The notes beneath the pieces are model-generated. The model saw only the letters and a list, made by a program, of their open reading frames with translations, searched no databases and had not been told where the DNA came from. From the NCBI GenBank assembly GCA_036345935.2, contig JADWOT020000010.1, positions 8,193,576-8,257,575 on the forward strand: a DNA stretch of 64,000 bases. The letters run 5' to 3'. This document shows, one piece after another, positions 35,412 to 48,229 of the stretch; positions within the stretch are counted from its first letter, which is position 1, and the number at the start of each line of letters is the position of its first letter. Origin of the DNA: Taenia hydatigena. Lineage: Eukaryota > Platyhelminthes > Cestoda > Cyclophyllidea > Taeniidae. The position numbers and the translations under genes were made by a program.

Positions 35412-36858
35412 GATGCAAACAAACTCCACTTCTTACCATTAATTCTCAAATACGAGTAAGACAGATGGACACTTTTGACGCTAAACTACTGATAAGCTAA
35501 AGGTTTAGTTATCCTGCCAGCTACCTCCGCTGTCGAAGCGTTTAAATTTGAGAGGATTTCTAGATACCGCGTCTACACAGAACTGCTTCACGATGCAGAG
35601 ATAGCTTCATGTAAATTTCAGTATGTTTGGCCCTCATAGTAGTTTGTCTGTGTTTTACAAGGTGTATGAAGCCCTCATGCGCCTTCTGACTGAACGAGTT
35701 GCCTTGAGTTCGTGCAACAAATTGGGCACATTCTACTTCGTTGGACTTAAATGTGATGAACTTAGAATACAAATACAAGATCTGTTCTGAGGAATGCCAC
35801 TTTGGATAATATCTACTGAAATGTTGAAAAGATTGTTTACATTTTTGGGATTCAATTCATCCATGCGAGTCAATGTAAATTTCCACATCATGGCGACCAT
35901 GAGTGCGACAACGCTGTTGAAGGTGGCATGGCGATAGTAAATTGCATCAGGGATAAGCGCACACAAATCCCTCCTCTTTGGTATGACGTTTACTTTTCGT
36001 CACAGGTGGCCAGCATAAACGAAAAGGGTGCCTGCTCTCATAAATTCATTTGTCCTTATTCGAAAACCATCCACGACAAATAGTTATTTGTTTGTAGTTT
36101 TAACACCTGTAGCAGAATTAGGTAAAGCCGTTATTAATGATCGAATGTCATTATTCTCCACCGAGGATCTTTACTGAATTTATGTTCGATTGTCTCAAAT
36201 TCCTGATCATCAAGATTTCTCTGCCAAACCAATTATTTGTGAGGCAAATATTATGCGCCCTTTCTCTATCCAGGCAACACAGAGCCATGCGCATTTGACG
36301 TCACATTTACTTCTCTGCCACCTGCATTTACATGTTCATCAAACTTATAAACTATGAAGTCACAGACCGGTGGTGGCGAGTGTCAATTCTGATTCATGCA
36401 ACAAGCGAGTGGTTTTAAAAGAAGTGAGACTAGTGGCAGTGGAACTCAAGCACATCGCATTTGCTTCATAGTAGGCAGGTAATATCTCATGCGTCTGGCC
36501 TCAACCACAAAGCGTGGCCAGACGGATCCAAACGGCACATGGTTACGAAGAGATCTTGAACTACATAAAGGATAATCTCCATTGATATGTGACTCCAAAC
36601 CCACAAACTCACATCAGCATACACGATGATGACACGAGTGATGGGCAGAGGTTTTACCTCATGAACTGACCTCGTACGTTGACGTGACTTTCGTGTCTGT
36701 GCAGATTGATGGCAACATGCATGAATGCTGAATGCTCAGTCACTCATAGGAGAAAACATCTCACATAGTCCACTGTGTGGGTATAGAATTGGCTTAGTTG
36801 GTCAAGACCAAATGTCTTACTGGTTAATGCGCTTGTGGTAACTTCTTATAAGTACACC

Positions 36859-36928
36859 ATGCCTGCTCAATTATATCTTCTTCTGTACTCGATCACCCTT
36901 ATAGCTCATCTTCGCACTGGAGTGCAGA
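36859..36928 (+). pseudogene. Orphan signal-peptide exon of EG95 type (right palindrome arm), open
   Basis: The frame MPAQLYLLLYSITLIA... runs 70 bases to a phase 1 GTGAAG donor. It has the same length (23 codons plus one base) and phase as exon 1 of the EG95-like gene, and shares the SITL(I/L)A core. A CTTATAAGTACACC promoter precedes it, matching CCTTATAAATACACC of the intact gene. A second possible donor, GTAAAT, lies at 36951. I found no FN3 exon in the next 1.8 kb, so it looks orphaned, though it is still open. Confidence 0.55.
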
Positions 36929-38712
36929 GTGAAGAATACGCTCGCCATAGGTAAATGAATGCGGCTTTCTTAATTTTCAACGAATATTTTTATGCTGGAA
37001 TGCTTGGTTTCTGCCACATGCTAGAAGAAATAACGAGTTGAGCCTCGCACACTGTCTGCCTCGTGAGCGAGGGCTTGAGACGGATTGACTGAACTACCGA
37101 CGAGGATGCATTCCGCATTGTGAAGCATTAACTAAGAGGTTTGAGACCACTGGGATTGGTGACTGGTGTGAAGGAGTAAAGCACACCCCCTATGGATGAC
37201 GATGGGATGGGACATCGAACTGAACAAACTGATGATTGGCCTTTTAGCACCATTCGTCTACCTAACTGAGCTCACATTCTTAACACAACTTCTGACAGCT
37301 TTTCCTCCCAAGCCAAACGATGCGACTCTACCGTCCGTCATTTTGAGCGCATTCTACATGATGACTTGTCCCGACGTGATAATAGGGTCAAAAGCACAGT
37401 AGCATACCCTCTGTGGAAATACAGGGCGAGGATATTTTATAGAGTACACTGGGAGGTAACATCAATGTGGCCGGTTTATTGCAAGAAACAGTGCATTCAT
37501 TTATGCTAGGAAACCGAAATGATCATCGACTGTTCTATGCTAGTGCAGCGAAATCCTCCTCTTTCAAGGGGTCTATGTTGCGATTCTCGGCAACTTACAA
37601 CCCACCACATGATGATCCATTGAGTTAATATAAACCACCAGCAATTTTGCGTGATTGCAGAACTTATACTGCTGACTTCGGTGCATTAGGAATGGTGGGC
37701 GATGTACAATCATCAGTACTGAGTGATGCAACGATTGGAACAGCTAGACTGCATCAACGAAGACGCGGACGTGCGTAGAGGCATGGCCAATGCATCGCAT
37801 TTACACAAGATGCCTGATGGCAGTGGATTGCAAATTTATCTGCGTTGCGAACGCTATCTGCTACATAGATATGTGCGTTGGACTGAGTGATTAAGTGACT
37901 CGTTTGATACGCGAAATGCATTGCAGCTAAAGACCAGTATCTAGAAAATCAAGGTATTTGCTAACTTGTTACACAGCCAACATGTCTTTCGTTTGCCACA
38001 AGGACACTTTGACAGGCCAGCCATTAGACCTGCATAAAAATTGGGCAACGTCACATTATTTGACAGCATAAAATGCTTGTCGATGTGGGAGAAAATTATT
38101 GCTTAAGGATGTTTCGAATCCACTCATTCACCATCCTTTCTTGACATGATTTATGAATTGGTATCAAAAGCGACATTTACAGTGAATTGGTGGGCAGCAG
38201 TGGAACTAAGTGCTGATTCATATAGACATAGGTATTGCACTTAGTCGAAAAAAGCAATGATCTCAAGCCAATTTTCGACCACCTTGAGTTGTTTTGCTAT
38301 GTCTGCAGTAAATGAGACAACAATGCTCTCAAAACTCATGTAGCGCACGCTAGCATGCGAGTCGCAAGGCTCCCAAAACGGTAACCCACAAATAAACATC
38401 ATGACGTCACCTTTTACGTTACATCAGGAGATGCGATGTCAACTGAGATAAAAATCATATGCACATTTGATGTGTCAGCACACCAGTGCAGCTTCATTGC
38501 GCATAAACTAGAGCCGCACGATTTCTGCACCAGGGTGTGTACTCCTCACAATAGGTCTTGAATTTCTGCCGGGTGCATCAATACAGCTTATGCTCCCACA
38601 TCGTTGCGAAATGCTGAACCTGACGCTGAAAACCGCAGTCTATGCTCCATTTAACCACAAGGCACATGAAGTGATCATGCACGTTCTAAAATAAAACTAA
38701 ATTAATTTATCA

Positions 38713-38970
38713 TCAAAGGAAGACATTGAAACACCTCAAAGCAAACATCCCACCACGAAGTAGGTTTGTGCTCAGAGTGGGTCCAGCGCCCTTATTGAAT
38801 TCAACTTTGTCGTCAAGGAAGGTAGACAGAGTAAAATGTGCCTTTGCGTACAAAAGATTATGATGTCTTGCAAGTGCCTTCGAATTGAAGACCTGGATTA
38901 CTGTTTGTCCGCATCTCTGGTTGTTTTCTTCGGGACGTGACCCTACCATCCAGTCAAACGGACGTTTCAT
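38713..38970 (-). other. Mirror copy of the 91-codon ORF (right palindrome arm)
   Basis: Copy of 21554-21829 without its first six codons. See that entry for the reasons it is probably not coding. Confidence 0.2.
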
Positions 38971-41634
38971 AAAAGTGCACCCAATCAGTTTGAATTTCGC
39001 ACAATCCGTTTTATGAGCTGCAGAGCCTTATAGGCCCATGATGTGGTAGCAACTCGTTGATAAACCGCGTACGGTGTAAAATCGAAGCTTCAGTTAGAGA
39101 ATTGGTCTTCCCTGGGAGGGTAAAATAGTTGGGAAAGCAAAATAAACAGAAATTGGTAAAGATTGGTGCAAATGAGCATGTAAAATAGTTCCATTAAGCT
39201 TATGCACCATCGCCTAGTCTTAAGAACTCGAATGCGATAATCTGAGTGTGCTAGATGGTGTGGAACAATTCTAGAATGCCTTTTATCCTACGATGCTTTC
39301 CTTTATTTCACTTTAAAGAAGTTTTCAATGTTGTAGCAGCACTCTAGAATGCTCTGGAGCTGGGCATCTAGCACAATCTCTCCGGATTGGTTGGCATCAC
39401 ATACTAATGTGTGCTGAGTGTGTGAGTGATCAACGCAGGGTCAAGGCCAGTCAAATGTGTGAGGCTGTAAAGCGCTCTCTGTCTCCGCCGCCTCTTATTG
39501 ACTACTCCGCTGCCATGCAGTCACCCACGCACGCACGCACGCACTCAAGATTCACAGACGTTTTGTAGTGCCACTAACTGTCAACCAATCCGGCAAAAGA
39601 GGCTAGATTACCTTGAATCCTTCGTGAAAACCAATCAGCTCCAATTACAGTGCTTACTATGATGCTTGTCGGAGTAAATAACTCTGCCTTTCTTTCATGG
39701 ACGTCTAGCCAAATGTGGACTTTATTGCCGTCTCTTTGCTTATATGCAGACTTGTGATTGCCTTTTAATGATGCGACTTGTCCATATCGTTATGTTTGAA
39801 GCCACAAAGCAGTGTCGCTTAGCGAAGTGAATTATCCCTGATCCACTGCAGATTCGATGCTCAGCTACTTAGTTAACAGGCTTAGAGTCAAACAATTCCG
39901 AAGTCTTATTTAAAGCATTTGCCTTGCAGAAACATTAGTCATGTAAATTTATTTACTTGAAGCACGTAGATGCACATTTACCGTCAGTACGAGAGTGAGC
40001 ACTCTACGGTAAATTGAAAGAGCATGCCCCAAGTATGTACGAGTTTGTAAATACTGTACTCAGTCTGATTACAACTACAGGCTCTGCTGTGCATGTTGTC
40101 ACACTGAACAATGCTAGCTGATGTGTCGTTGAGGCCTGAAGTCTCCACACCTCTTATCGCCATCCATGCCAATCGATTTACATTACATGCCTACTTCCAG
40201 TCGTTCCATTTGATGCCTCGGTCAACATGGAACCGCGCCTATCAACTAGGTTGTCAGTCGAATTAATTAATGCCAAATGGTAGTTAAAGCTGACACGTCC
40301 AAATCAGAAGCGTGCGACGCTTTAGGAAATGACAGTAAGTGTGGCTAAAATAAGTCTCATCAGTTTAACGGGACAGTTACACCTTCCACATAATCTGCTA
40401 GAATTCTTTTTGCATTTCCTTTGTCAGCAGGGTACCATTGTGCAATGTTGAGCGGACGTATCCTGCGTCACTTCAGCTGTCGTGGTAAAGGTGATAACAG
40501 ACTTGTATAAAGTCAAGTGCGAATGGAGCATCTGTAGCCATCTTTACCACCGAAGGGCGTTGATCACAAAATTCAGTATTATAAGTAAATATATATATCA
40601 GGACAAACTTTGTCAGTGTTTCGATCACTGTGTCACCAGTCCTTGCTTTAAATTAGAAAGCTAGCATGCGGTAAAACCACAGTAACTAATACGCTTACGA
40701 TGAAGACGGTTCTGGAGGCTCAGCTTATTTTACTTTCGAAGATGCGACAGCGTATAAGCATTAAAGCATAAAGATTGTTTGCCATTAACCTAATATGAAT
40801 TTAACCAAGGCTTGAGTCGCAAAATTTATAAGCTCATGATGTGGATGTTGAACGCCTCCTCTTTACATTATAATAAGCCAAAGTGCTATGTCAGAAATGC
40901 ATCGCTGCAGCAAAGAAGTATTTGGAGGCAACAGTTATAGTCCTAAGACCATGGCTTAAAATGACCGAGCAGTTCAGCGTTCTGTTTAGTTAACTTTAGA
41001 GCTCATAGCGAAAAGCGGTACATGCATGCATGCGTTAGCACAGTTAGATCGCCCACATTCATTTCGGTGGGTTTTTCTGGTAGAGTCCAAATTTCTACTC
41101 TTAACCCCACTAAAGAGTTACCAATCGGATCGGTTTTTTACCAAAATCCAACACAATTTTAGGAGAGTTCCCCAAACTAATTCATCTTCAAGGTGAATAT
41201 GGACTATGTGCCCTGAACAGCAACTCGACTGATCGAGTAGTTCAAAGAGATTTCGGTCAGGAAAAGGTGGAAGCACATGCTTCAGCTTTAAGGAAAGTTT
41301 GCTGTACCAGTATTTCATCATAAGGGGCGGCAGCATCAGATGAGTTGCTCGATAGTTCGCCTCATAACCACACTAAGCAGATGTCATTTAAGTGGAAGAC
41401 TAGTAACCCTATTCATTGCTCTCAGAGCAAAACCTAGACCCAAGATCATCACTGACCCTGACGAACAGCTTCGATTTGAATTGGAAACTAAGGGTCTGAA
41501 AAATGCAAGGTATTATGCAAATTGATACCTAAGCATAAAAGATCAAAATGTGGTCCTGTAAAAGTGGCAGAGCAAATTCGTGCGCGTCGGTCATGAAAGT
41601 CATTTCGAATATTTCACTTTATGTCGTCAGAGAA

Positions 41635-42020
41635 CATTAAAAAAAAATCCACATCGTTGGCTTGCGAAGGCTGCAAAGTGAGTCGACTTGTGCTGTGGCA
41701 AATATCTGCAGCTCATAATGTATGTTACAACAATCACTCGAGGCTAAAAGCTACTTTCATCTTCTTGTTACACTCGCAACAACCCTTCCACTTCCCTCCT
41801 AACACCGGGTTTAGTCCCATTTTCGGCCAATGAAATCCGCTTTCACCGTGAAGGCATAACCTCCCCTGCATGTCAACCACTGCAGTGAAAAAGGTTTTAA
41901 TTTTCATCTTGCATTCGGCTTGCCCACAATGACGAGATCGCCTACATTGTCTAGGCTATCGGTTAGTTGGTGATGAAGAAGTAGCGTGTGCGAGCTACCA
42001 AACACTTCAATTCGACTCGA
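41635..42020 (+). repeat. Repeat T, copy 2
   Basis: Right-arm partner of copy 1. Also aligns directly with 53970-54330. Confidence 0.8.
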
Positions 42021-43689
42021 TTGATCCTTGCAGCTGGAAAGACTTTTGCTAGAAGACTAAAAGAACATTCTTACAAGGAACACAAACAGTGAGTCTAGTG
42101 AGACACAAAACCCATCACAACAACTCAGATGCTGGAACTCACACTTACCTGAGCGTAGTCCAATTCCGCATTCTATGTGCTTTATTAAATGCTACACAAC
42201 AGACATGCATAATCCTATCAACTCTAATGCCTGACTTGTCATCAACACTGAAAGGAGAATGCTGTTTGATGGTATGTCCTTCCTCCTAAGCACCTACGGC
42301 CTATTCAACTAAATTCCAGTCGTTCCCAGGATCGACAAAGGAGGCAGCACTGGCACAGATAATGTACTAGAAATGAGCAAGTAGCCTTCAAATTGGCAAA
42401 TTGAGCGAATCATCAACGAGTGAGCATTCACTTTTCGCTGAGTGTTTTCAATCAAAACTTATGGCCACAATAACTTGATCTTAATATAAAATGGATATTT
42501 TATTTTATCTACACAAAACTTAAATTGTTTATTTCCAAGAAGCATGATGACAACAAGGAAATAAATTGCAGTGAACAGAGAAATAATCACACGGTGTGTC
42601 GCGAGTAGCATGCGCAAAGGCAGAAGACTGCAGATACGCAAATGAACAACCGTGAACAGTGCAGCCTGTGTCATACAACATACGGTGGTGGTTAACTCAG
42701 TAAGCGAAAAATTGTAGCACTTTGGACACTTTCTAAACCAGTAACACTGCAAGCAGCAATGTGACACGAGTGCGAATCCCACTTACGCATGAAATTGCGC
42801 AGGCTAAGGCAGGGCTGTCACGAGTACATCACCCTCTTCATGAGTCGTTGTCATTGCTAACTGATAACATGAACATCAGCAATTCATGATTGGTGTGGAG
42901 AGTCCTCGGTGCTCATCCACTTGAGAGTTAGTGTGCTACCTCACTATCGTGATGTTGGTGTTCAAATGCTTGCTGTCCTAATTACTTGCTTAACAATCTT
43001 ACTATCTTACCAATGCGTGATTTCCCCTCATTTCAACACCAACTCAACGCACAACTCTCTGCATGCTGAGGAAAGCGAGTGATCTTTGACAGCTAAGCTG
43101 AAGCACTTTTAGTGATCAGCGTTGACTGATGATTGTGTGGGAGAGGATGGACCTGTTTAGTGGATTGAAGAAGGGCGTGGTGTTGACCGCATTGCTCTGT
43201 GGTGTAGTTTTGCTGATTCGCCCGCTCTTATGCAAACAAATGCAATCCAACCTGCGCACTGTACGAATGCGCAGATAACCCCCAGTGGCAGCCTTACTGG
43301 ACAGCTGTTGTGTGTGGAAAACAGTAACAATGCAAAGGGTAGGAGCTACGTCTGTGTAAGAAATACTATAAATTCATAGTCCCATGCATAAACACTTGGA
43401 GCGCTCAAGTCCTGCCCTTCAGTTTCGAAATTGACTTCTGTCTAAGAATTACACCGCAGAAATCGAGATGTGTATCTAAGTAATAGCTTTAGCCATTAGA
43501 AAATGATGTGCCTCGCCTTTTTCTTAAAACGAAATTCGCTTCCTATGAAAGCCTTGTTTCGGCTAGCACCACAAGTGTTTTGATTGCGTTCATTGATAAT
43601 TTGCAGTTTGGTGCGCAACGCTAGCTACCTGCTGCGTTTATCTAGGTTCTCCTACTGTTCTCCGCATTCTCGATCACACATTTGTAAAT

Positions 43690-43692
<3 letters not shown>

Positions 43693-43721
<29 letters not shown>
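43693..43721 (+). repeat. (GT)n microsatellite
   Basis: About 14 GT units inside repeat R; other R copies have interrupted short versions (4709-4735, 61308-61335). Confidence 0.9.
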
Positions 43722-43724
<3 letters not shown>

Positions 43725-46066
43725 AAGTGATAGGATTGGAAGGAGCCTTTTCGACCTTTTACTGCTGCTGCAATGGTAGGTTCCTTACGTGTAAACTTAC
43801 TTGCGTATGACTAAAGAAATAAGCACTCATGTCTCTGCGTTTAAGAACCGCGAGTAGCAGAATTTCAGAAGCTTGCAATAACTAACACTGTGGGACATAA
43901 GAAAAATAAAGCAGTAAATATACATTAAAATGAGCAAACACAAGTGTCGGTTGCCTCTCCTCTACTGATAAAACAAACGCTTAACATCGCAGCAAAATAC
44001 TGAAGGTCTCACAACGGTGAGCACTTCAAATGGTACAATTTGTGCGAGAATTCAAAGATCATACAAACATTCCTCCTCCACGTCCTCGTTCTCGCCACAA
44101 ACGGTGGTTCTCTGTTAAAGGAATCATTTGGACTGATTATCTCCAGCAGTCAATTTAGCATCAACTTGCATTTATTTTGAAGAGAACTCGCATACTCGTT
44201 GAGACCAAAAACTAATTTCACACAATTGATGCCAATGGTGTGCAAGAATTTATGCGGCATCGTTGTTGTTGCCGTCACCATCACATGCGTGTTATAGAAC
44301 CCCAACATGTGGCTAAATAGTGTACGGAATGCAGATGTCATTAGCCATTGCTATTTTGCCTCGGCATCACGAAGTGTGATGGGTGCACAAGTAAGGCAGT
44401 GGACGTTCACTCCGCCCACATCTGTGTGAATGCTGCTTTCTCGCAAAAGGAAGGAACGAATACCAAACTGATTGTGACCTCGGCTAACCAGTGGCAATAA
44501 GTCAAACAAAATAAGATTAAGGCGATATGAGGAATACTGGCGCACCTATCGCAGCCACACCATCAGCTTTGGCAGCATAATCAAACCAATTGCATTCTAA
44601 CAAACGATTTTAAGCTGTGTGCGAAGCACAATAAATGACACCATTTGCAGAGAATAGATTTCCACGACTAAATTCATTTTGTGTGGTACACAATGGCAAC
44701 TATCACCTCATCCAATGTGCGTGAGTTATTAGGCAAGGAGTACTGCCGAAATTGAATGCAACTGTGCATAGAACTGTGGTTACACACACATCCTAACGCA
44801 ATTAATTTCTGCTCGCCCCATTGTTTTTGTTTTCATATGCAAAGGGTGTTCACTAGGAATGCCACCGGAGGTCACCTACATATTCGCACAACGCGTTGGT
44901 GGAAAATGCTGGTATGAGCTAAGCAGTAGGAAAATCACCACAACTGTGGCTGTGGGCCGTGCGATGACAACCAAAGCCTTCTTCTGTCTACTAGGCGGGT
45001 TCATTCTCCCACCCAGTATCATCAATCAATACTTTGCACAAGAATTATTTCAGCTTGCCTGTCTACAACCGAGTGTATTCCTCAGCATCCCAACAACCCT
45101 AATTGCAGTTGCCAATACAATTTTAAGGCATGAAGCGTGAGGAAATAACAACATTATTAGCAGAGCTAATTACAATGCTGAGTATATGAGACGAATGTCA
45201 AGATAATGAAGTAACCCACGAGCCCTTCAAATCGAGCCACAAGGGGATAGCAAACGGCACTAGATTTGGGAAAGTGGTGCTGTTGGCTCAACAGTGAATG
45301 AATTACCTAAACTACGACAAAGGACAATGTGGTAAACACCACGCCCCACTCCCATTCTATTGGTGGTTCGACCTTCTGCACAGTTCCATCCAACCAAACT
45401 TTCCAATCTGTGCAATTTCTGGGCAATGACAGACACCACGGTAGAGTAAATGTAAGCGTGTGTGTGGGTCTTGTCAATCCGTGTCCAATCTGGAAGCACT
45501 GACGTTCACGTTACCACTAGGCAAAGACAACGACTCATGGACAATGAGAAGTACCTGTGACAGCCTTTTTACTGCGTCCACACGTTATGCGAGGATGGAT
45601 TTTACACTCCTGACTGAACATCGACCAAATCGTTGGTGGTATCGAAGTGCCACAAGTGCTACATTATCTAGCATCTCAAAATAAACAGCATCATTTATTG
45701 CGTGACATGGATGCAGAATTTGTGGTTGCTCATTTGAGGGGTCAGTGAGAGTTTCCCTTCGTGCCTGCTCCTCGTGACACATTGTACAACTTATCCGTGT
45801 CCTTCACTGAACTCTGCCTAATAGTTTTCAAGAAGTACAGCGCCTACGCTTTTGCTTAGTAGTCCACCACAATTCGTAATGAAAGCTGATAAATAGTGCA
45901 GCTGAATTTAATGAAGTGCAATAACATGACGCAACCAGTGTTTAGGTGGAGTTGGTTGGATTCACCTACCAAATCAATTTGCTTGCTCATGTAAGCGAAC
46001 TCATCGGCCTAGTTTAAAGCGATTTGATGGCATAGGACTCGATGTGGTGAGGACTGACTAATGCAG

Positions 46067-46367
46067 AATATGGCTTCTGATCCAAATTGAGTTTGGAAGA
46101 TGTGCTAGTGCAATTGGTGGACAGGCCGCCTATTACCGTCTGCACAATGAGAGATGCATTCGCTTATTCTTTAAGCAACTTCCTCACCGCCTGATTTACT
46201 TTGTGTCAAACAATGATGTGAAGCAAGTGCAAACCAATCAAATATTTGAGAAATGAGAATGCAAACCCATGCGAGATATAAAAGCACTCAATGCTAAGCA
46301 GGTGCACATGAGCCTAGCTGACTTCTACGGCAGCATTCACGAGGCCTTTTATGCATCTAGAAAATAA
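46067..46367 (+). pseudogene. Second copy of the cargo exon, with stop (copy C)
   Basis: Same acceptor, frame and final TAA (46365-46367) as 13808-14108, but a TGA at 46254-46256 replaces the Trp of FEKWEYKP. The rest of the frame is preserved, with several amino-acid changes (NGGKH to NDVKQ). The copy is broken or was already dead when duplicated. Confidence 0.4.
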
Positions 46368-46762
46368 TAATACCCACTTCAGCTTGACTTACCCTCGAGT
46401 CAGTCTCACCTGCTTGCCATTGCAGACAGACGGGCTATGCTCCTTGCATCGTGGGAAAGCGACCGAGAAGGGCAACTCGAAATGGTGCATTAGGGGTACT
46501 CGTAGGCTCTCTCTCAACAGACAGTCTCGTCGTAGGGGGACAAATCACACACTTCAGCCTAATGCTACATAGTTTCACAAGGTACACGCACTTGTACGGC
46601 AAAGTACGCTCACAATAAAATAGTTCGCTGAAAATGAACATGCTACGTAGAACTTCCACCCGAGACGAGGCGACTTCGTGGTCCCAAGTTTTGGCGGAAG
46701 ACTGCTTCCTTCCCCTTGCGCAGAAAGACATTAATTGATTAACTGCAATGCAGTGACTACTT

Positions 46763-46783
46763 GAAAGAAAGAAAGAAAGAAAG
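46763..46783 (+). repeat. (GAAA)n microsatellite
   Basis: Five GAAA units in cargo copy C; cargo copy B has only GAAAGCAAAAAGG here, so it expanded after the duplication. Confidence 0.85.
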
Positions 46784-48229
46784 GAATTATTTGAGAACCA
46801 AAACACATGTAATTTATTAGAGCAATTCAAGTCTTTCTCAAAGACCGAGGAGCATGCACCACTCAGACTGCTTAGGGGATGGCAATTCTTGTTTAGAAAA
46901 TCCAGATTAGTGATCAACCCGAATGCAGCCGTGCCACGCTATGAATGATGCTGTTTATTTTGAAATGCTGGATATTGTAGAGCTTGTGGCACCTTTGAAA
47001 CCACCAACGATGTGGTCAGTGTTTAGTCGGGTGTGTAAAATCGATCCTTGCATAAAATATGGAGGCAGTAAAAAGGCTGTCACGTGAACTTCCCATTATC
47101 CATGAGTCGTTGTCTATGCCTAGTGGTGACATGAACGTCAGTGCTTCCAGATTGGACTCGTATCGACAAGACTCACACAGTGTTGCAATTGGCCTTACCG
47201 TGGTGTTTTCCATTGCCCAGAAATGACACAAAGTATAAAGCATTGGCTGATGGAACTGTGTCTAACGAGGAACCACCAATAGAGTGGGAGAAGGGCGTGG
47301 TGTATACCACATTGTCCTTTGTCGTACTTTTGGCAATTCACTCACTGTTGAGCCAACATCACCACTTCCCTAAATCTAGTGCCGTTTACTATCCCCATGT
47401 GGCTCGAAATGAAGGGCTTATGGGTTACTTCAGTGTCGTGACATTCGTCTCACATGCTCAGCGTTGTGATTAGCTCTGCTAATAATGTTGTTATTTCCTC
47501 ACGCCTCATGCCTTAAAATTGTATTGGCAACTGCAATTAGGGTTGTTGGGATGCTGAGGAATACACTCGGTTGTAGACAGGCAAGCTGAAATAATTCTTG
47601 TGCAAAGTATTGATTGATGATACTGGGTGGGAGAATGAACCCGCCTAGTAGACAGAAGAAGGCTTTGGATGTCATCGCACAGCCCACTGCCACAGTTGTG
47701 GTGATTTTCCTACTGCTAAGCTCATACCAGCATTCCCACCAACGCGTTGTGCGAATATGTAGGTGACCTCCGGTGGCATTCCTAGTGAACACCCTTTGCA
47801 TATGAAAACAAAAACAATGGGGCGAGCAGAAATTAATTGCGTTAGGATGTGTGTGTAACCACAGTTCTATGCACAGTTCCATTCAGTTTCGCCATCAATT
47901 CTTGCCTAATAACTTGCACACATAGGATGAGGTGATGGTTGCCATTGCTTACCACACAAAATAAATTTAGTCGTGGAAATCTATTCTCTGCAAATGGTGT
48001 CATTTATTGTACTTCGCACTCACCTTAACGTCGTTCGTTGGGGCCTAATTGGTTTGACTATGCTGCCAAAGCTGATGGTGTGGCTGCAATTGGTGCGCCA
48101 GTATTCCTCATGTCGCCTAAATCTTATTTCCTTTGACTAATTGCCACTGGTTAGCCGAGGTCACAATCAGTTTGGCGTTCGTTCCTTCCTGATTTCATCA
48201 ACAAATTTTCATAAGTTTAGTCTTTTAGA

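Larger units (their letters stand above)
35412..44070 (-). repeat. Right arm of the giant inverted repeat
   Basis: Mirror of 16450-25164, including the GTGC microsatellite, the orphan signal exon and repeat T. The inner breakpoint is GATGCAAAC at 35412-35420. Confidence 0.95.
44600..48210 (+). repeat. Fold-back block C: R arm, cargo, longer inverted R arm
   Basis: Same layout as block B up to 47160: R plus (to about 45830), cargo (45830-46920), R minus (46930 on). Here the right arm is more complete and runs to about 48210, containing the 100-codon R frame at 47882-47499 (-). Confidence 0.85.

Noticed and set aside
37196..37402. FN3 exon for the orphan signal exon at 36859
   Set aside because: The frame contains GWDIELNK, but the rest lacks the FN3 strand pattern and it has no phase 1 acceptor that fits.
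39525..39544. Regular short repeats as CRISPR-like or telomeric arrays
   Set aside because: All are simple microsatellites (GTGC, GT, GAAA, TCC) without spacers or telomere motif.
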